A stretch of 10,522 nucleotides of DNA from Sulfurimonas sp. (GCA_030646745.1 JAUSKV010000137.1:1-10522), one strand, 5' to 3'. Counted from the first letter of the stretch, positions 1 through 6,960 are shown. Notes: generated by a model not told the origin, from the sequence alone. Translations and numbers: made by a program.

Positions 1-1851
1 ATCACCTATAGATTTTTGCATAAACTTCAAAGAGAGGAGTTTTGCGGCAATCTAAATTCTACCACTTTTATAAACTCTACTCAAAGTGTTGAAGAGTACA
101 TCCACAAAGAGGATTGGAGGATAAATGCAAATGCAAATATCAGCTACTCAAATGCAGGACTTGTAAACAACCTTGCAGGAAAAGTTGTTGCAAACTACTG
201 GCTAGATAAGGTCTATTCAAACGATGAGGGTTACGCCCATAGAAACGGCGATATTCATATCCACGACCTTGATAACCTGAGTGGCTATTGTGCCGGATGG
301 AGCCTGAGAGTTCTTCTTGATGAGGGTTTCAACGGAGTGCGAGGAAGAGTTGAGAGTAAGGCACCAAGCCACTTTAGAGAAGCATTAGGGCAGATGGTAA
401 ACTTTCTTGGAATTCTGCAGAGTGAATGGGCGGGAGCGCAGGCGTTCAGCAGTTTTGACACCTATCTTGCACCCTATCTATTTAAAGATAAGCTGAGCGA
501 GGATGAGATAAAAAAAGCTCTCAAAGGCTTCGTTTACAATTTGAATGTTCCATCAAGATGGGGACAAAGCCCTTTCACAAATGTAACAATTGATTGGACA
601 GTGCCGAGTGATTTAAAAGAGCAAATCCCGACAAAAAATCAAAAACATCTTTTTTATGCCATGGATGATGAACAACTGCTTGAAGCTGCAAAAGAGAGAG
701 ATGAGAAAGTAACATCATTAACAGATTTAACCTACAAACATTTTTATCATGAGATGAAACAAATCAATAAAGCTTTTTTTGAGATTTTAACAGAGGGAGA
801 CGCGAGCGGTCAACCTTTTACCTTTCCGATTCCGACTGTAAATATAACCGAGGAGTTTGACTTTGATGGTGAAAATACGGATATTTTATTTGAAAATACG
901 GCAAAAATTGGCAGTGCCTATTTCCAAAATTTTATAGGAAGTCAATACATAAGAGATGCTGAGGGCAATTTGTGTGAAAATCCGCATGCCTATAAACCGG
1001 GGCATGTGAGAAGCATGTGTTGCAGGCTGCAGCTCGATTTACGAGAGTTGCTCAAGCGAGGCGGCGGGCTTTTCGGCAGTGCAGAGATGACGGGGAGTAT
1101 CGGGGTTGTGACGCTCAACATGGCAAGGCTTGGTTATTTATATAAAAATGACAAACCGTCACTCTTTGCAAGGATTGAAGAGCTGATGGAACTGGCTTAC
1201 TCAACTTTGGAGAAAAAAAGAGTTGTAGTGAATGAGCTGTTCCATAAAGGACTTTATCCTTATACAAAACGCTATTTGCACCATTTTAACAATCACTTCT
1301 CAACCATCGGCGTTAATGGAATCAATGAAATGATAAGAAATTTCAGTGACGATACGGACGATATTACAACTCTGAGCGGTATTGCATTTGCGGGTGAAAT
1401 CTTGGATTTTATGAGAGAAAAGATCATCTCCTATCAGGAAAAAAGCGGAAACCTTTACAACCTTGAAGCTACTCCGGCGGAGGGAACGACCTACCGTTTT
1501 GCAAAAGAGGACAAAAAAAGGTATTCAGATATTATTCAAGCGGGGTTTGCCCAAAATATTTACTATACAAATTCATCCCAAATTCCTGTAAATTATACAA
1601 CCGACCCTTTTGAAGCTCTTGATTTGCAAGATGATTTGCAGTGCAAATATACTGGCGGAACAGTTTTGCATCTCTACATGAGCGAAAAAATATCAAGTAT
1701 AAAAGCAACGAAAAAGTTTGTAAAAACAGTGATTGAAAACTATAGACTTCCTTATATCACAATCACTCCGCTCTTCTCTATTTGCCCGATTCACGGCTAT
1801 CTGCATGGAGAGCATGAGTTTTGTCCAAGGTGTGATGAAGAGAATGAATAA
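1..1851 (+). CDS. nrdD: Anaerobic (class III) ribonucleoside-triphosphate reductase large subunit, 5' partial
   Basis: Reduces ribonucleotides to deoxyribonucleotides without oxygen, using a protein radical made by NrdG. The frame is open from base 1 (ITYRF precedes the TTG at 16), so the true start and probably an N-terminal ATP cone lie upstream; that TTG is not the start. About 616 residues are visible. Class III hallmarks are HRNGDIHIHDLD followed by SGYCAGWS, whose Cys (codon 289) matches an active-site cysteine; RSMCCRLQLDLREL (cysteines at 1018 and 1021), matching the thiyl-radical region; and GSIGVVTLN. The C-terminus has three cysteines (codons 1783, 1822, 1831) in the usual zinc-site context ending CPRC. 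The chain then stops after DEENE. The glycyl-radical segment (RVxGY type) that normally follows is absent, and nrdG begins in another frame, leaving no room for it. Identity is secure; how the enzyme gets its glycyl radical is open. Confidence 0.95.
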   Translation: MTYRFLHKLQREEFCGNLNSTTFINSTQSVEEYIHKEDWRINANANISYSNAGLVNNLAGKVVANYWLDKVYSNDEGYAHRNGDIHIHDLDNLSGYCAGWSLRVLLDEGFNGVRGRVESKAPSHFREALGQMVNFLGILQSEWAGAQAFSSFDTYLAPYLFKDKLSEDEIKKALKGFVYNLNVPSRWGQSPFTNVTIDWTVPSDLKEQIPTKNQKHLFYAMDDEQLLEAAKERDEKVTSLTDLTYKHFYHEMKQINKAFFEILTEGDASGQPFTFPIPTVNITEEFDFDGENTDILFENTAKIGSAYFQNFIGSQYIRDAEGNLCENPHAYKPGHVRSMCCRLQLDLRELLKRGGGLFGSAEMTGSIGVVTLNMARLGYLYKNDKPSLFARIEELMELAYSTLEKKRVVVNELFHKGLYPYTKRYLHHFNNHFSTIGVNGINEMIRNFSDDTDDITTLSGIAFAGEILDFMREKIISYQEKSGNLYNLEATPAEGTTYRFAKEDKKRYSDIIQAGFAQNIYYTNSSQIPVNYTTDPFEALDLQDDLQCKYTGGTVLHLYMSEKISSIKATKKFVKTVIENYRLPYITITPLFSICPIHGYLHGEHEFCPRCDEENE

Positions 1852-2515
1852 CTATAATATTTGCGATATTACACCTTTTACTCTGCAAGATTTTCCCGAT
1901 ACTCTTGCATGTATTATCTGGTTTAGCGGATGCAACATGCTCTGTTCTTACTGTCATAACTTGGATTTGGTTTATGAGAGTGAGAAGCGCTTAAGTGTTG
2001 AAGAAGTGTTAACTTTTTTACAAACTAGAAAGGGAAAACTTGAAGGTGTTGTTTTTTGCGGAGGAGAGCCGACGCTCTATCCAAAAATTTTGGAACTCTC
2101 ACAAAAAATAAAATCCATGGGATTTAAAATCAAACTTGACACAAACGGCTCGAAGCCTGAAGTGATACATGAACTTTTACCATATCTTGATTTTGTGGCA
2201 CTTGATTTCAAATCCACAGAGTCAAAGTTTTTAGAAATAACACACTCCAAACTCTATAGAAAATTTGAAGAGTCGCTCGATTTATTGCTCAGTTCTTCGG
2301 TAGAATTTGAAGTTCGCACAACGTACCATAGTGAACTTTTAAACTATGAAAACATCAACGAAATGATAGATTTTTTAGAGAAAAAAGAGTACAAAAATAG
2401 ATATTTTATACAACCCTACATGGCACAACAGAGATTTATAAAAGAGCTACCTAAATCACTAAGTTTTGATGCTTCAAAAATAAAACTTTCCTCCCTAAAT
2501 ATAGGCATAAGATAA
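1844..2515 (+). CDS. nrdG: Anaerobic ribonucleotide reductase activating protein, radical SAM
   Basis: A radical-SAM activase that uses a [4Fe-4S] cluster and S-adenosylmethionine to install the glycyl radical on NrdD. From the ATG at 1844 it is 223 residues. CNMLCSYC is the CxxxCxxC cluster motif (C30, C34, C37), preceded by DITPFTLQDFPD, the typical N-terminus of the shorter NrdG family. CGGEPTL (about 72-78) is the SAM-binding GGE motif, and LDTNGSKP fits the next strand. The ATG overlaps the nrdD stop by 8 nt, which implies translational coupling. An ATG three codons upstream (1835) has AAGG four bases before it and is equally possible. The frame stays open back to 1733, but that extension is a read of nrdD in another frame and matches nothing in the family. 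Confidence 0.93.
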   Translation: MNNYNICDITPFTLQDFPDTLACIIWFSGCNMLCSYCHNLDLVYESEKRLSVEEVLTFLQTRKGKLEGVVFCGGEPTLYPKILELSQKIKSMGFKIKLDTNGSKPEVIHELLPYLDFVALDFKSTESKFLEITHSKLYRKFEESLDLLLSSSVEFEVRTTYHSELLNYENINEMIDFLEKKEYKNRYFIQPYMAQQRFIKELPKSLSFDASKIKLSSLNIGIR

Positions 2516-2521
2516 GAGTTT

Positions 2522-2535
2522 TTGATATAAATCAA
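2522..2535. promoter_or_regulatory. FNR/CRP-family operator, TTGAT-N4-ATCAA
   Basis: TTGATATAAATCAA has two perfect five-base half-sites with a 4-bp spacer, the classical FNR consensus. It lies 6 nt after the nrdG stop. Its centre falls between 2528 and 2529. If transcription starts at A2570, just after the -10 at 2557-2562, the site is centred at -41.5, the standard class II activating position. The arrangement is seen directly. Which CRP/FNR-family protein binds here is not known; Campylobacterota carry several. It most likely activates rightward transcription towards the structured element and ktrB. Confidence 0.65.
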
Positions 2536-2556
2536 GAAAAATATTTTAAAATTATA

Positions 2557-2562
2557 TATAAT
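2557..2562 (+). promoter_or_regulatory. Candidate -10 hexamer TATAAT
   Basis: A perfect TATAAT lies in a very AT-rich stretch. It begins 22 bases after the last base of the FNR-type palindrome, as expected for a class II activated promoter in which the activator site replaces the -35. The predicted start is near 2569-2570, exactly where the inverted repeat begins. The region is AT-rich enough that a lone TATAAT would mean little; the combined spacing is what supports it. Confidence 0.5.
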
Positions 2563-2569
2563 AATACTC

Positions 2570-2658
2570 ATAAGCCGTCAATGCTAAAAAGCCTTCCGAG
2601 AGCCTCCCTAAATTCAAGCAATGCTTAGTCAAATTTTATTGACGGCTTAGCTCTTTTT
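2570..2658 (+). ncRNA. Candidate structured small RNA or leader RNA
   Basis: The predicted transcript begins at A2570. TAAGCCGTCAAT (2571-2582) is perfectly complementary to ATTGACGGCTTA (2638-2649), a 12-bp stem closing a 55-nt interior, and the 3' arm is followed four bases later by TTTTT (2654-2658). The interior has two pyrimidine runs, CCTTCC (2592-2597) and CCTCCCT (2603-2609), that resemble anti-Shine-Dalgarno seeds, and a small AAGC-AAT-GCTT hairpin (2616-2626). It contains no likely ORF and matches no riboswitch or RNA family I know. It may be a free FNR-controlled sRNA, the 5' leader of ktrB, or a long-loop terminator for nrdDG. The base pairing is seen; the RNA status is inferred. 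Confidence 0.45.
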
Positions 2659-2659
2659 G

Positions 2660-2785
2660 CCTGAATTCAAGTTCTTCTCTTCACTGAAATTTTTACGTAA
2701 CAATAATCAAAAAGAGGTATATTAAGCATAACGGATGTACCATTCCACATCATTTTCCAAACCCACCATATAAAAGGAGCTTAGT
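2660..2785 (+). promoter_or_regulatory. ktrB upstream region with weak promoter and possible 12-codon leader ORF
   Basis: This gap separates the structured element from ktrB. TATATT at 2718-2723 could be a -10, but the upstream TTTACG (2692-2697) is 20 bp away, so the promoter call is weak. An ATG at 2735, in frame with ktrB, opens a 12-codon ORF ending at TAA 2771-2773, immediately before the ktrB ribosome binding site AGGAG (2775-2779). No good Shine-Dalgarno precedes that ATG. If translated, it could be a coupled leader peptide; otherwise it is chance. Confidence 0.3.
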
Positions 2786-4114
2786 CTGCAAACAGAAGAT
2801 GTCAAAATAATTTTTATAAGCTTTGTTACTCTCGTTTTTATCGGTGCAATGTTGCTCATGTTGCCGTTTGCTCACAATGGTGACTTGCGATTTGTGGATG
2901 CAATTTTTACAGCTACCTCCGCCGTTTGTGTAACAGGATTAATCGTCAAAGATACCGCTTTTGACTTCACCACTTTTGGACATGTAATCATCCTTGCACT
3001 TATACAAATCGGCGGTATCGGCTACATGACAGCAGTTACTTTTATGGCTGTTATGCGAGGCAAGAGGCTTACCTACCGTGACCGTCTTATTCTCAAAGAG
3101 TCACTCAACTATCCGGGAATGAGCGGAATTTTTCGTTTCTTGAAAATTGTATTTGCCAGTATTATTCTTATAGAACTCATTGGAACAACTATCTTAGCAC
3201 TCCGTTTTTGGGATGACATGCCGTTTTTAGATGCTCTATGGTATGGTTTTTTTCACTCTGTTTCTGCTTTTAATAATGCGGGTTTCTCCCTTTTTAGTAC
3301 AAATTTAATGGACTATCGAGGTGATTTGGTTATCAATTTAACAATTCCACTGCTTGTTATTATAGGTGGATTGGGGTATTTGGTTGTATTAGAGCTTTAC
3401 AATTATCGTAGAAAATCGCTTACCCGTCTCTCTACACATACTAAAATTGTACTATGGACATCAGGATTTATGATTTTGGCTGGGATGGCTATTATTCTCT
3501 CTCTCGAGTGGAATAATCCGGATTCTCTCGGTGGTATGAATACATACGAAAAAATTGTCTCTGCATGGTTTGCTTCTGTAAACTACCGTACAGCAGGATT
3601 TAACACTATTGATTTCTCTACTTTTAATGACTCTGATCTGTTTTTTGGAACAGTTTTTATGATGACGGGTGGTAGCCCCGGAGGTACAGCCGGAGGGATT
3701 AAAACAACGGTCATCGCACTTGCGGTTATTGGCGTATGGTTCACTCTTCGCGGTCAGAACAATCCTCATATTTTTCACAGAAGTTTGAATTCCTATCAAA
3801 TTAATAAAGCATACGCAATTATATTTGTTGCATCTTTTTATGTATTGATTTCGACGGTTATTTTAAATGAGAGTGAAAAGCTTGATTTTGTCCGCACTCT
3901 TTTTGAAACATGTTCGGCGTTTGCAACCGTCGGTGTCTCCACCGGAAACGGCGGAGTGCTAAGTTACAGCGCTCTTTTTAGCGATGTAGGAAAATTCAAT
4001 ATTATTTTGTTGATGTTGATGGGGCGTATCGGTGTTTTTGCCTTTACAATCGTTATAGTCGGAAAAGCGGTGCAAACCCGTATTAAATATGCAGAAGGGA
4101 AGGTTATTATATGA
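2786..4114 (+). CDS. ktrB: KtrB/TrkH-family potassium uptake membrane subunit
   Basis: The K+-translocating pore of a Ktr/Trk system in the inner membrane. Four pore loops carry filter-like sequences: SAVCVTGL (around residue 50), NNAGF (163-167), RTAGF (268-272) and ATVGVSTG (from 380). SPGGTAGG (297-304) is the intramembrane gating loop of the family. The length of 442 residues fits KtrB. The first ATG (2849) falls inside the first membrane helix and would cut it off. The CTG at 2786 has AGGAG six bases upstream and restores MQTEDVKIIF plus the whole helix, so it is the preferred start; a TAA at 2771 blocks any longer form. The stop overlaps ktrA as ATGA. Identity is firm; the start is moderately supported. 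Confidence 0.92.
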   Translation: MQTEDVKIIFISFVTLVFIGAMLLMLPFAHNGDLRFVDAIFTATSAVCVTGLIVKDTAFDFTTFGHVIILALIQIGGIGYMTAVTFMAVMRGKRLTYRDRLILKESLNYPGMSGIFRFLKIVFASIILIELIGTTILALRFWDDMPFLDALWYGFFHSVSAFNNAGFSLFSTNLMDYRGDLVINLTIPLLVIIGGLGYLVVLELYNYRRKSLTRLSTHTKIVLWTSGFMILAGMAIILSLEWNNPDSLGGMNTYEKIVSAWFASVNYRTAGFNTIDFSTFNDSDLFFGTVFMMTGGSPGGTAGGIKTTVIALAVIGVWFTLRGQNNPHIFHRSLNSYQINKAYAIIFVASFYVLISTVILNESEKLDFVRTLFETCSAFATVGVSTGNGGVLSYSALFSDVGKFNIILLMLMGRIGVFAFTIVIVGKAVQTRIKYAEGKVII

Positions 4115-4758
4115 CATATGTAGTTATAGGATTAGGAAAATTTGGATTTCATGTTGCTCAGGGGCTTGCTCAGCAGGGTGAAACAGTGATTGCGATTGAT
4201 AATGACGAGGATAAAATCCGTAACATTAGTGAATTCGTTCAAGATGCGATTATGCTTGATTCGACGGATGCAAAGGCATTGCGTGAAGCCGGAATTGCAG
4301 ATGCCGAAGTAGCAATTGTGAGTATTGGTGAGCATCTTGAGTCAAGTATTCTTACTATTATGGCACTCAAAGAAGTTGGCATTGAGACCATTATTGCCAA
4401 AGCTATCACTCCCGTACATGGTCAAATTCTCTCAAAACTAGGTGCTGCAAAAGTCATCTATCCTGAGATGGAGTCGGCTAAAAAGCTAGTTAAAAAAATT
4501 GTAGCAAATATGAATTATGAGACAATCGACCTCTCCATTACCATGAAGATTGCCAAAATGAGTGTTCCTGATTTTTGGGTCGGGACTTCCATTTTATCGC
4601 CTACTTTTGAGAAAGATTATGAGGTAAAACCAATCGCCTATAAACATCAAGGTGAGTGGCACACATCCTTTGAGAAGGATGACATTCTTGAAAAGGGTGA
4701 TTTGCTAGTTGTTCTTGGCAACAGCAATCATGTTGCGGCGCTTAGTAAAAAAGTATAA
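4111..4758 (+). CDS. ktrA: KtrA/TrkA-family potassium uptake regulatory subunit
   Basis: The cytosolic RCK ring subunit that gates KtrB in response to bound nucleotide. The 215 residues hold an N-terminal Rossmann domain (1 to about 125) with GLGKFG at 7-12 and the strand-end acidic residue D30 that binds the nucleotide ribose, then a TrkA-C domain (about 135-213) ending in the typical GDLLVVLG strand. The start ATG shares bases with the ktrB stop (ATGA, 4111-4114) and has a strong GGGAAGG (4097-4103) seven bases upstream, so the two subunits are co-translated. Its length matches single-RCK KtrA rather than the two-RCK TrkA of enterobacteria. Confidence 0.93.
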   Translation: MTYVVIGLGKFGFHVAQGLAQQGETVIAIDNDEDKIRNISEFVQDAIMLDSTDAKALREAGIADAEVAIVSIGEHLESSILTIMALKEVGIETIIAKAITPVHGQILSKLGAAKVIYPEMESAKKLVKKIVANMNYETIDLSITMKIAKMSVPDFWVGTSILSPTFEKDYEVKPIAYKHQGEWHTSFEKDDILEKGDLLVVLGNSNHVAALSKKV

Positions 4759-4772
4759 TTTTTCTCTAGGAC

Positions 4773-4814
4773 TTTTATTCTACATGCCTGCAAAATAGGG
4801 AATGTGGAATAAAA
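4773..4814. repeat. Inverted repeat between convergent genes
   Basis: TTTTATTCTACAT (4773-4785) pairs with ATGTGGAATAAAA (4802-4814), giving 13 bp with one G-U pair around a 16-nt loop. It lies in the 71-bp gap where ktrA and the channel gene converge, so a bidirectional transcription end is the natural guess. However, the T-rich side is the 5' arm and neither strand has a clear T run after the stem, so it is not a canonical intrinsic terminator. It could instead protect 3' ends of both transcripts. Confidence 0.5.
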
Positions 4815-4829
4815 AGAGTCTCTTATTTC

Positions 4830-6497
4830 TCACGCACTTTGTGTCGTTTTAAAATTATCTGTTACATACTCAAGTTCATACATGTTTTGTGCAATGTATT
4901 CTATATCTTCAATTGCTTCGAGTGTAGCGGCAAATAAAATCCTATCACTTATTTTTATTGTCATTGTCTCCTCCGGCAAGAGATAGAACTTTTTACCTCT
5001 TTGCAAAAGTAGGGGTTTTATACTGTTTTTAATCATTCTGTCATCTCGTCTTAGAGATAAATTTCCAAGATAGATAGTGTAGTTATTGATGATAGAATCC
5101 TTAATTGCATTTGCCTGCTCGCTCTCAATATAGAGTTCAAAAACTTCGGGATTATCTCCAATTTTGCTTAGAAGCTCTTCAACCAGTCTTGCGCCTAGCT
5201 CTTCAGTTTGAGATTTCATAAGATGCAAAAATTTATCTGACATAGGATTGACAAGGGCATTTATAGTTTTATGAATCAATATTCTTGATGGCATAAAGAT
5301 AAAATCAATGTGAGAATATTTAAAAATAGAGTAGTTTTCCAACTCATTTTCTCTGGCAACCGTGACAATATTTTTGTTTATTTTTCTGGCTGTAGAGAGA
5401 AGAGATAAGTTGAGCGTATCATCTTTTGTTCCGGCGATAATTACAGACGCTTTTTCTATCTCCAAGCTTTTGAGTAAATCCATATCGTAAGAGCTTACTA
5501 TTTTCACATCTTTTAAATTTGAATCTGTAACTTTTTCTTTATTTATCTCAATAAATTTAGCTTCTATATTGTTCTCTTTTAAAACTTTATATATCTCTCT
5601 TCCCATTCTTCCATAACCGCAAACAATATACAATCCTCGCGGCAGTTTAAACTGCTCTTTGCGTAGGATGTCAAGATTATAAATCCACTTTCCGATTTGA
5701 TAAATGGATGGAGAGTTGAGACTCAGATGAATTTGGCTTGAGATAATTTCAAAGGGATTTTCAATGATTTCTACCCCTATATCAATTAGGTTTTCTGTCA
5801 AAGTTTCTGTTGTGGATTTTATTGCAAGCGGCACTTTCGGGTTGATTATTTTACTGGTGACGGCAATTCTGAAGTTGAGACTGTCATCTTCAAACAGAGA
5901 GATTAAACCTTTGCAATATTTTGATTTGATTCCTGAAATTTCTAATGCAATCGGGTCATGAATATCTGCTTGAAGAACAGGCACAACGGGTGTGTAGCTC
6001 TCCATTAAAAGCTCATAGACTCTTTCTTCATTTTTTTCTATCACAACGACTCGAAACCCTTTATGGAGCGACTTTTCTATAATTCTTTTCGTTGTTGCGT
6101 TGTATCCCAGAATAATCAAAAAATTCTCTCTCAGATTTCGTACCTGTTTTTTGAATTTTGCTTTTGCTATCTCTCGTATGAGAACCTTGTCTTGCAAAAG
6201 CGATATGATAGAACCCACGCTGTAAAACCACCCTATAACCGTAAGATAGATTATCATGGAGACCCAGATTCTTTGTGAATAGGTAAAAGTGTAAGGCGTC
6301 TCGCCAAAGCCGATTGTTGTCGCCGTATAAGTGATAAAGTAAAAAGCATCAAATATGGTCATATTGTAGGGTTTGCCGTCACTTGTAGTGCCATCAAGCA
6401 TAACAAGCCCAAGAATAGCTATGGTGTAGGCAATAATAAGCACAAGAAAAGGGACTCTTAACTTTTGTAAAATAAGCCATAAAGAGTTATTGCTCAT
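4830..6497 (-). CDS. Two-TM potassium channel with tandem RCK domains
   Basis: A ligand-gated K+ channel of the inner membrane. Of 555 residues, TM1 is about 16-34, the pore helix and filter about 49-66 with TATTIGFG (filter TIGFG at 61-65, a variant of TVGYG), and TM2 about 77-101. The cytosolic part has two Rossmann/RCK units. The second carries an intact GYGRMG at 294-299. The first has GYNATT at 131-136 where a glycine-rich loop is expected, so it may not bind dinucleotide normally. The C-terminal ~110 residues look like TrkA-C. One-chain tandem RCK resembles GsuK of Geobacter more than MthK. It starts 6 nt after the stop of the small membrane gene, with AAAGG 9-13 nt upstream overlapping that stop, so the two are one operon. 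Ligand and direction of flux are not predictable. Confidence 0.88.
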   Translation of the reverse strand: MSNNSLWLILQKLRVPFLVLIIAYTIAILGLVMLDGTTSDGKPYNMTIFDAFYFITYTATTIGFGETPYTFTYSQRIWVSMIIYLTVIGWFYSVGSIISLLQDKVLIREIAKAKFKKQVRNLRENFLIILGYNATTKRIIEKSLHKGFRVVVIEKNEERVYELLMESYTPVVPVLQADIHDPIALEISGIKSKYCKGLISLFEDDSLNFRIAVTSKIINPKVPLAIKSTTETLTENLIDIGVEIIENPFEIISSQIHLSLNSPSIYQIGKWIYNLDILRKEQFKLPRGLYIVCGYGRMGREIYKVLKENNIEAKFIEINKEKVTDSNLKDVKIVSSYDMDLLKSLEIEKASVIIAGTKDDTLNLSLLSTARKINKNIVTVARENELENYSIFKYSHIDFIFMPSRILIHKTINALVNPMSDKFLHLMKSQTEELGARLVEELLSKIGDNPEVFELYIESEQANAIKDSIINNYTIYLGNLSLRRDDRMIKNSIKPLLLQRGKKFYLLPEETMTIKISDRILFAATLEAIEDIEYIAQNMYELEYVTDNFKTTQSA

Positions 6498-6503
6498 TCT
6501 TTG

Positions 6504-6881
6504 TTACCTTTTTGATTTGAGAGTATCGCCAATATACAATATAACGGAGACAATATTTGCCAACAAAGCTCCACCCGAGAGGGAGACAATAATTACTGTG
6601 GATGCCGGAGTTATTTCACTCGTATATGCTACAATCGTCCAAACAGTAGCCGCCGCAATAAGCTGAATATCTGCCACAAGTGAAGTAGCAAGTAAAACCG
6701 AACCAATCTGCGTTCTGTCGCCTAGTTTAAGAGTTGTCGCTATGAGATTGACTACAATCGCCGCTAAAAGCTCATATTTATCATGATAGAGCATTGAATC
6801 CATATCGCCATAAAAAAATCCAAAATTGAGTGTCATAGCAAGTATAATAAAAAATCCTGCCCGTACTTTTTCTATATTCAT
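6504..6881 (-). CDS. Small four-helix membrane protein of unknown function (DUF6394-like)
   Basis: 125 residues with four predicted membrane helices (about 8-24, 37-51, 59-86, 93-118). The loop after helix 1 is acidic (GDMDSMLYHDKYE), and a charged turn KLGDR follows helix 2. No catalytic motif is visible. It resembles a small membrane family I recall in Campylobacterota as DUF6394, but this is from memory and unverified. AAAGGA (6889-6894 on the - strand) sits eight bases before the ATG. Its stop is 6 nt from the channel start, so the two are probably made together. An accessory or modulatory subunit of the channel is a reasonable guess from context only. Confidence 0.75.
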   Translation of the reverse strand: MNIEKVRAGFFIILAMTLNFGFFYGDMDSMLYHDKYELLAAIVVNLIATTLKLGDRTQIGSVLLATSLVADIQLIAAATVWTIVAYTSEITPASTVIIVSLSGGALLANIVSVILYIGDTLKSKR

Positions 6882-6916
6882 TCTTTGTATCCTTTAATAT
6901 TTTGTGTAATGAGATT

Positions 6917-6922
6917 ATTGTA
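6917..6922 (-). promoter_or_regulatory. Candidate -10 for the membrane protein/channel operon
   Basis: Read on the - strand, TACAAT lies 36 bp before the start codon, with an overlapping TATGAT at 6922-6927. Either could be a -10. No convincing -35 is visible, as is common in Campylobacterota. The 79-bp divergent gap must also hold the promoter of the CorA-like gene on the + strand, for which only an AT-rich stretch can be pointed to. Confidence 0.3.
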
Positions 6923-6960
6923 TCATAAACGAAATTATTTTTTTAATATAGAGGGTTTAT

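Noticed and set aside
1733..1843. Longer NrdG N-terminus beginning at an ATG within nrdD
   Set aside because: These residues are an out-of-frame read of the conserved NrdD C-terminus; the NrdG family begins at the DITPFTLQDFPD region.
2571..2649. Miniature inverted-repeat transposable element (12-bp terminal repeats, 79 bp)
   Set aside because: No target-site duplication at the ends, no second copy in the window, and the promoter signals just upstream explain the placement better. A genome-wide copy search would settle it.
3461..3799. Antisense open frame across ktrB
   Set aside because: Low-complexity, Cys- and Arg-rich translation opposite a highly conserved gene, with no family resemblance; a shadow.
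4773..4814. Canonical bidirectional intrinsic terminator after ktrA and the channel gene
   Set aside because: The stem is good, but the T run is in the 5' arm and neither strand has a U tract after the stem, so only an inverted repeat is reported.
5764..6278. Two + strand open frames opposite the channel gene
   Set aside because: They lie fully within the conserved channel gene on the other strand, and their translations show no recognisable family features.
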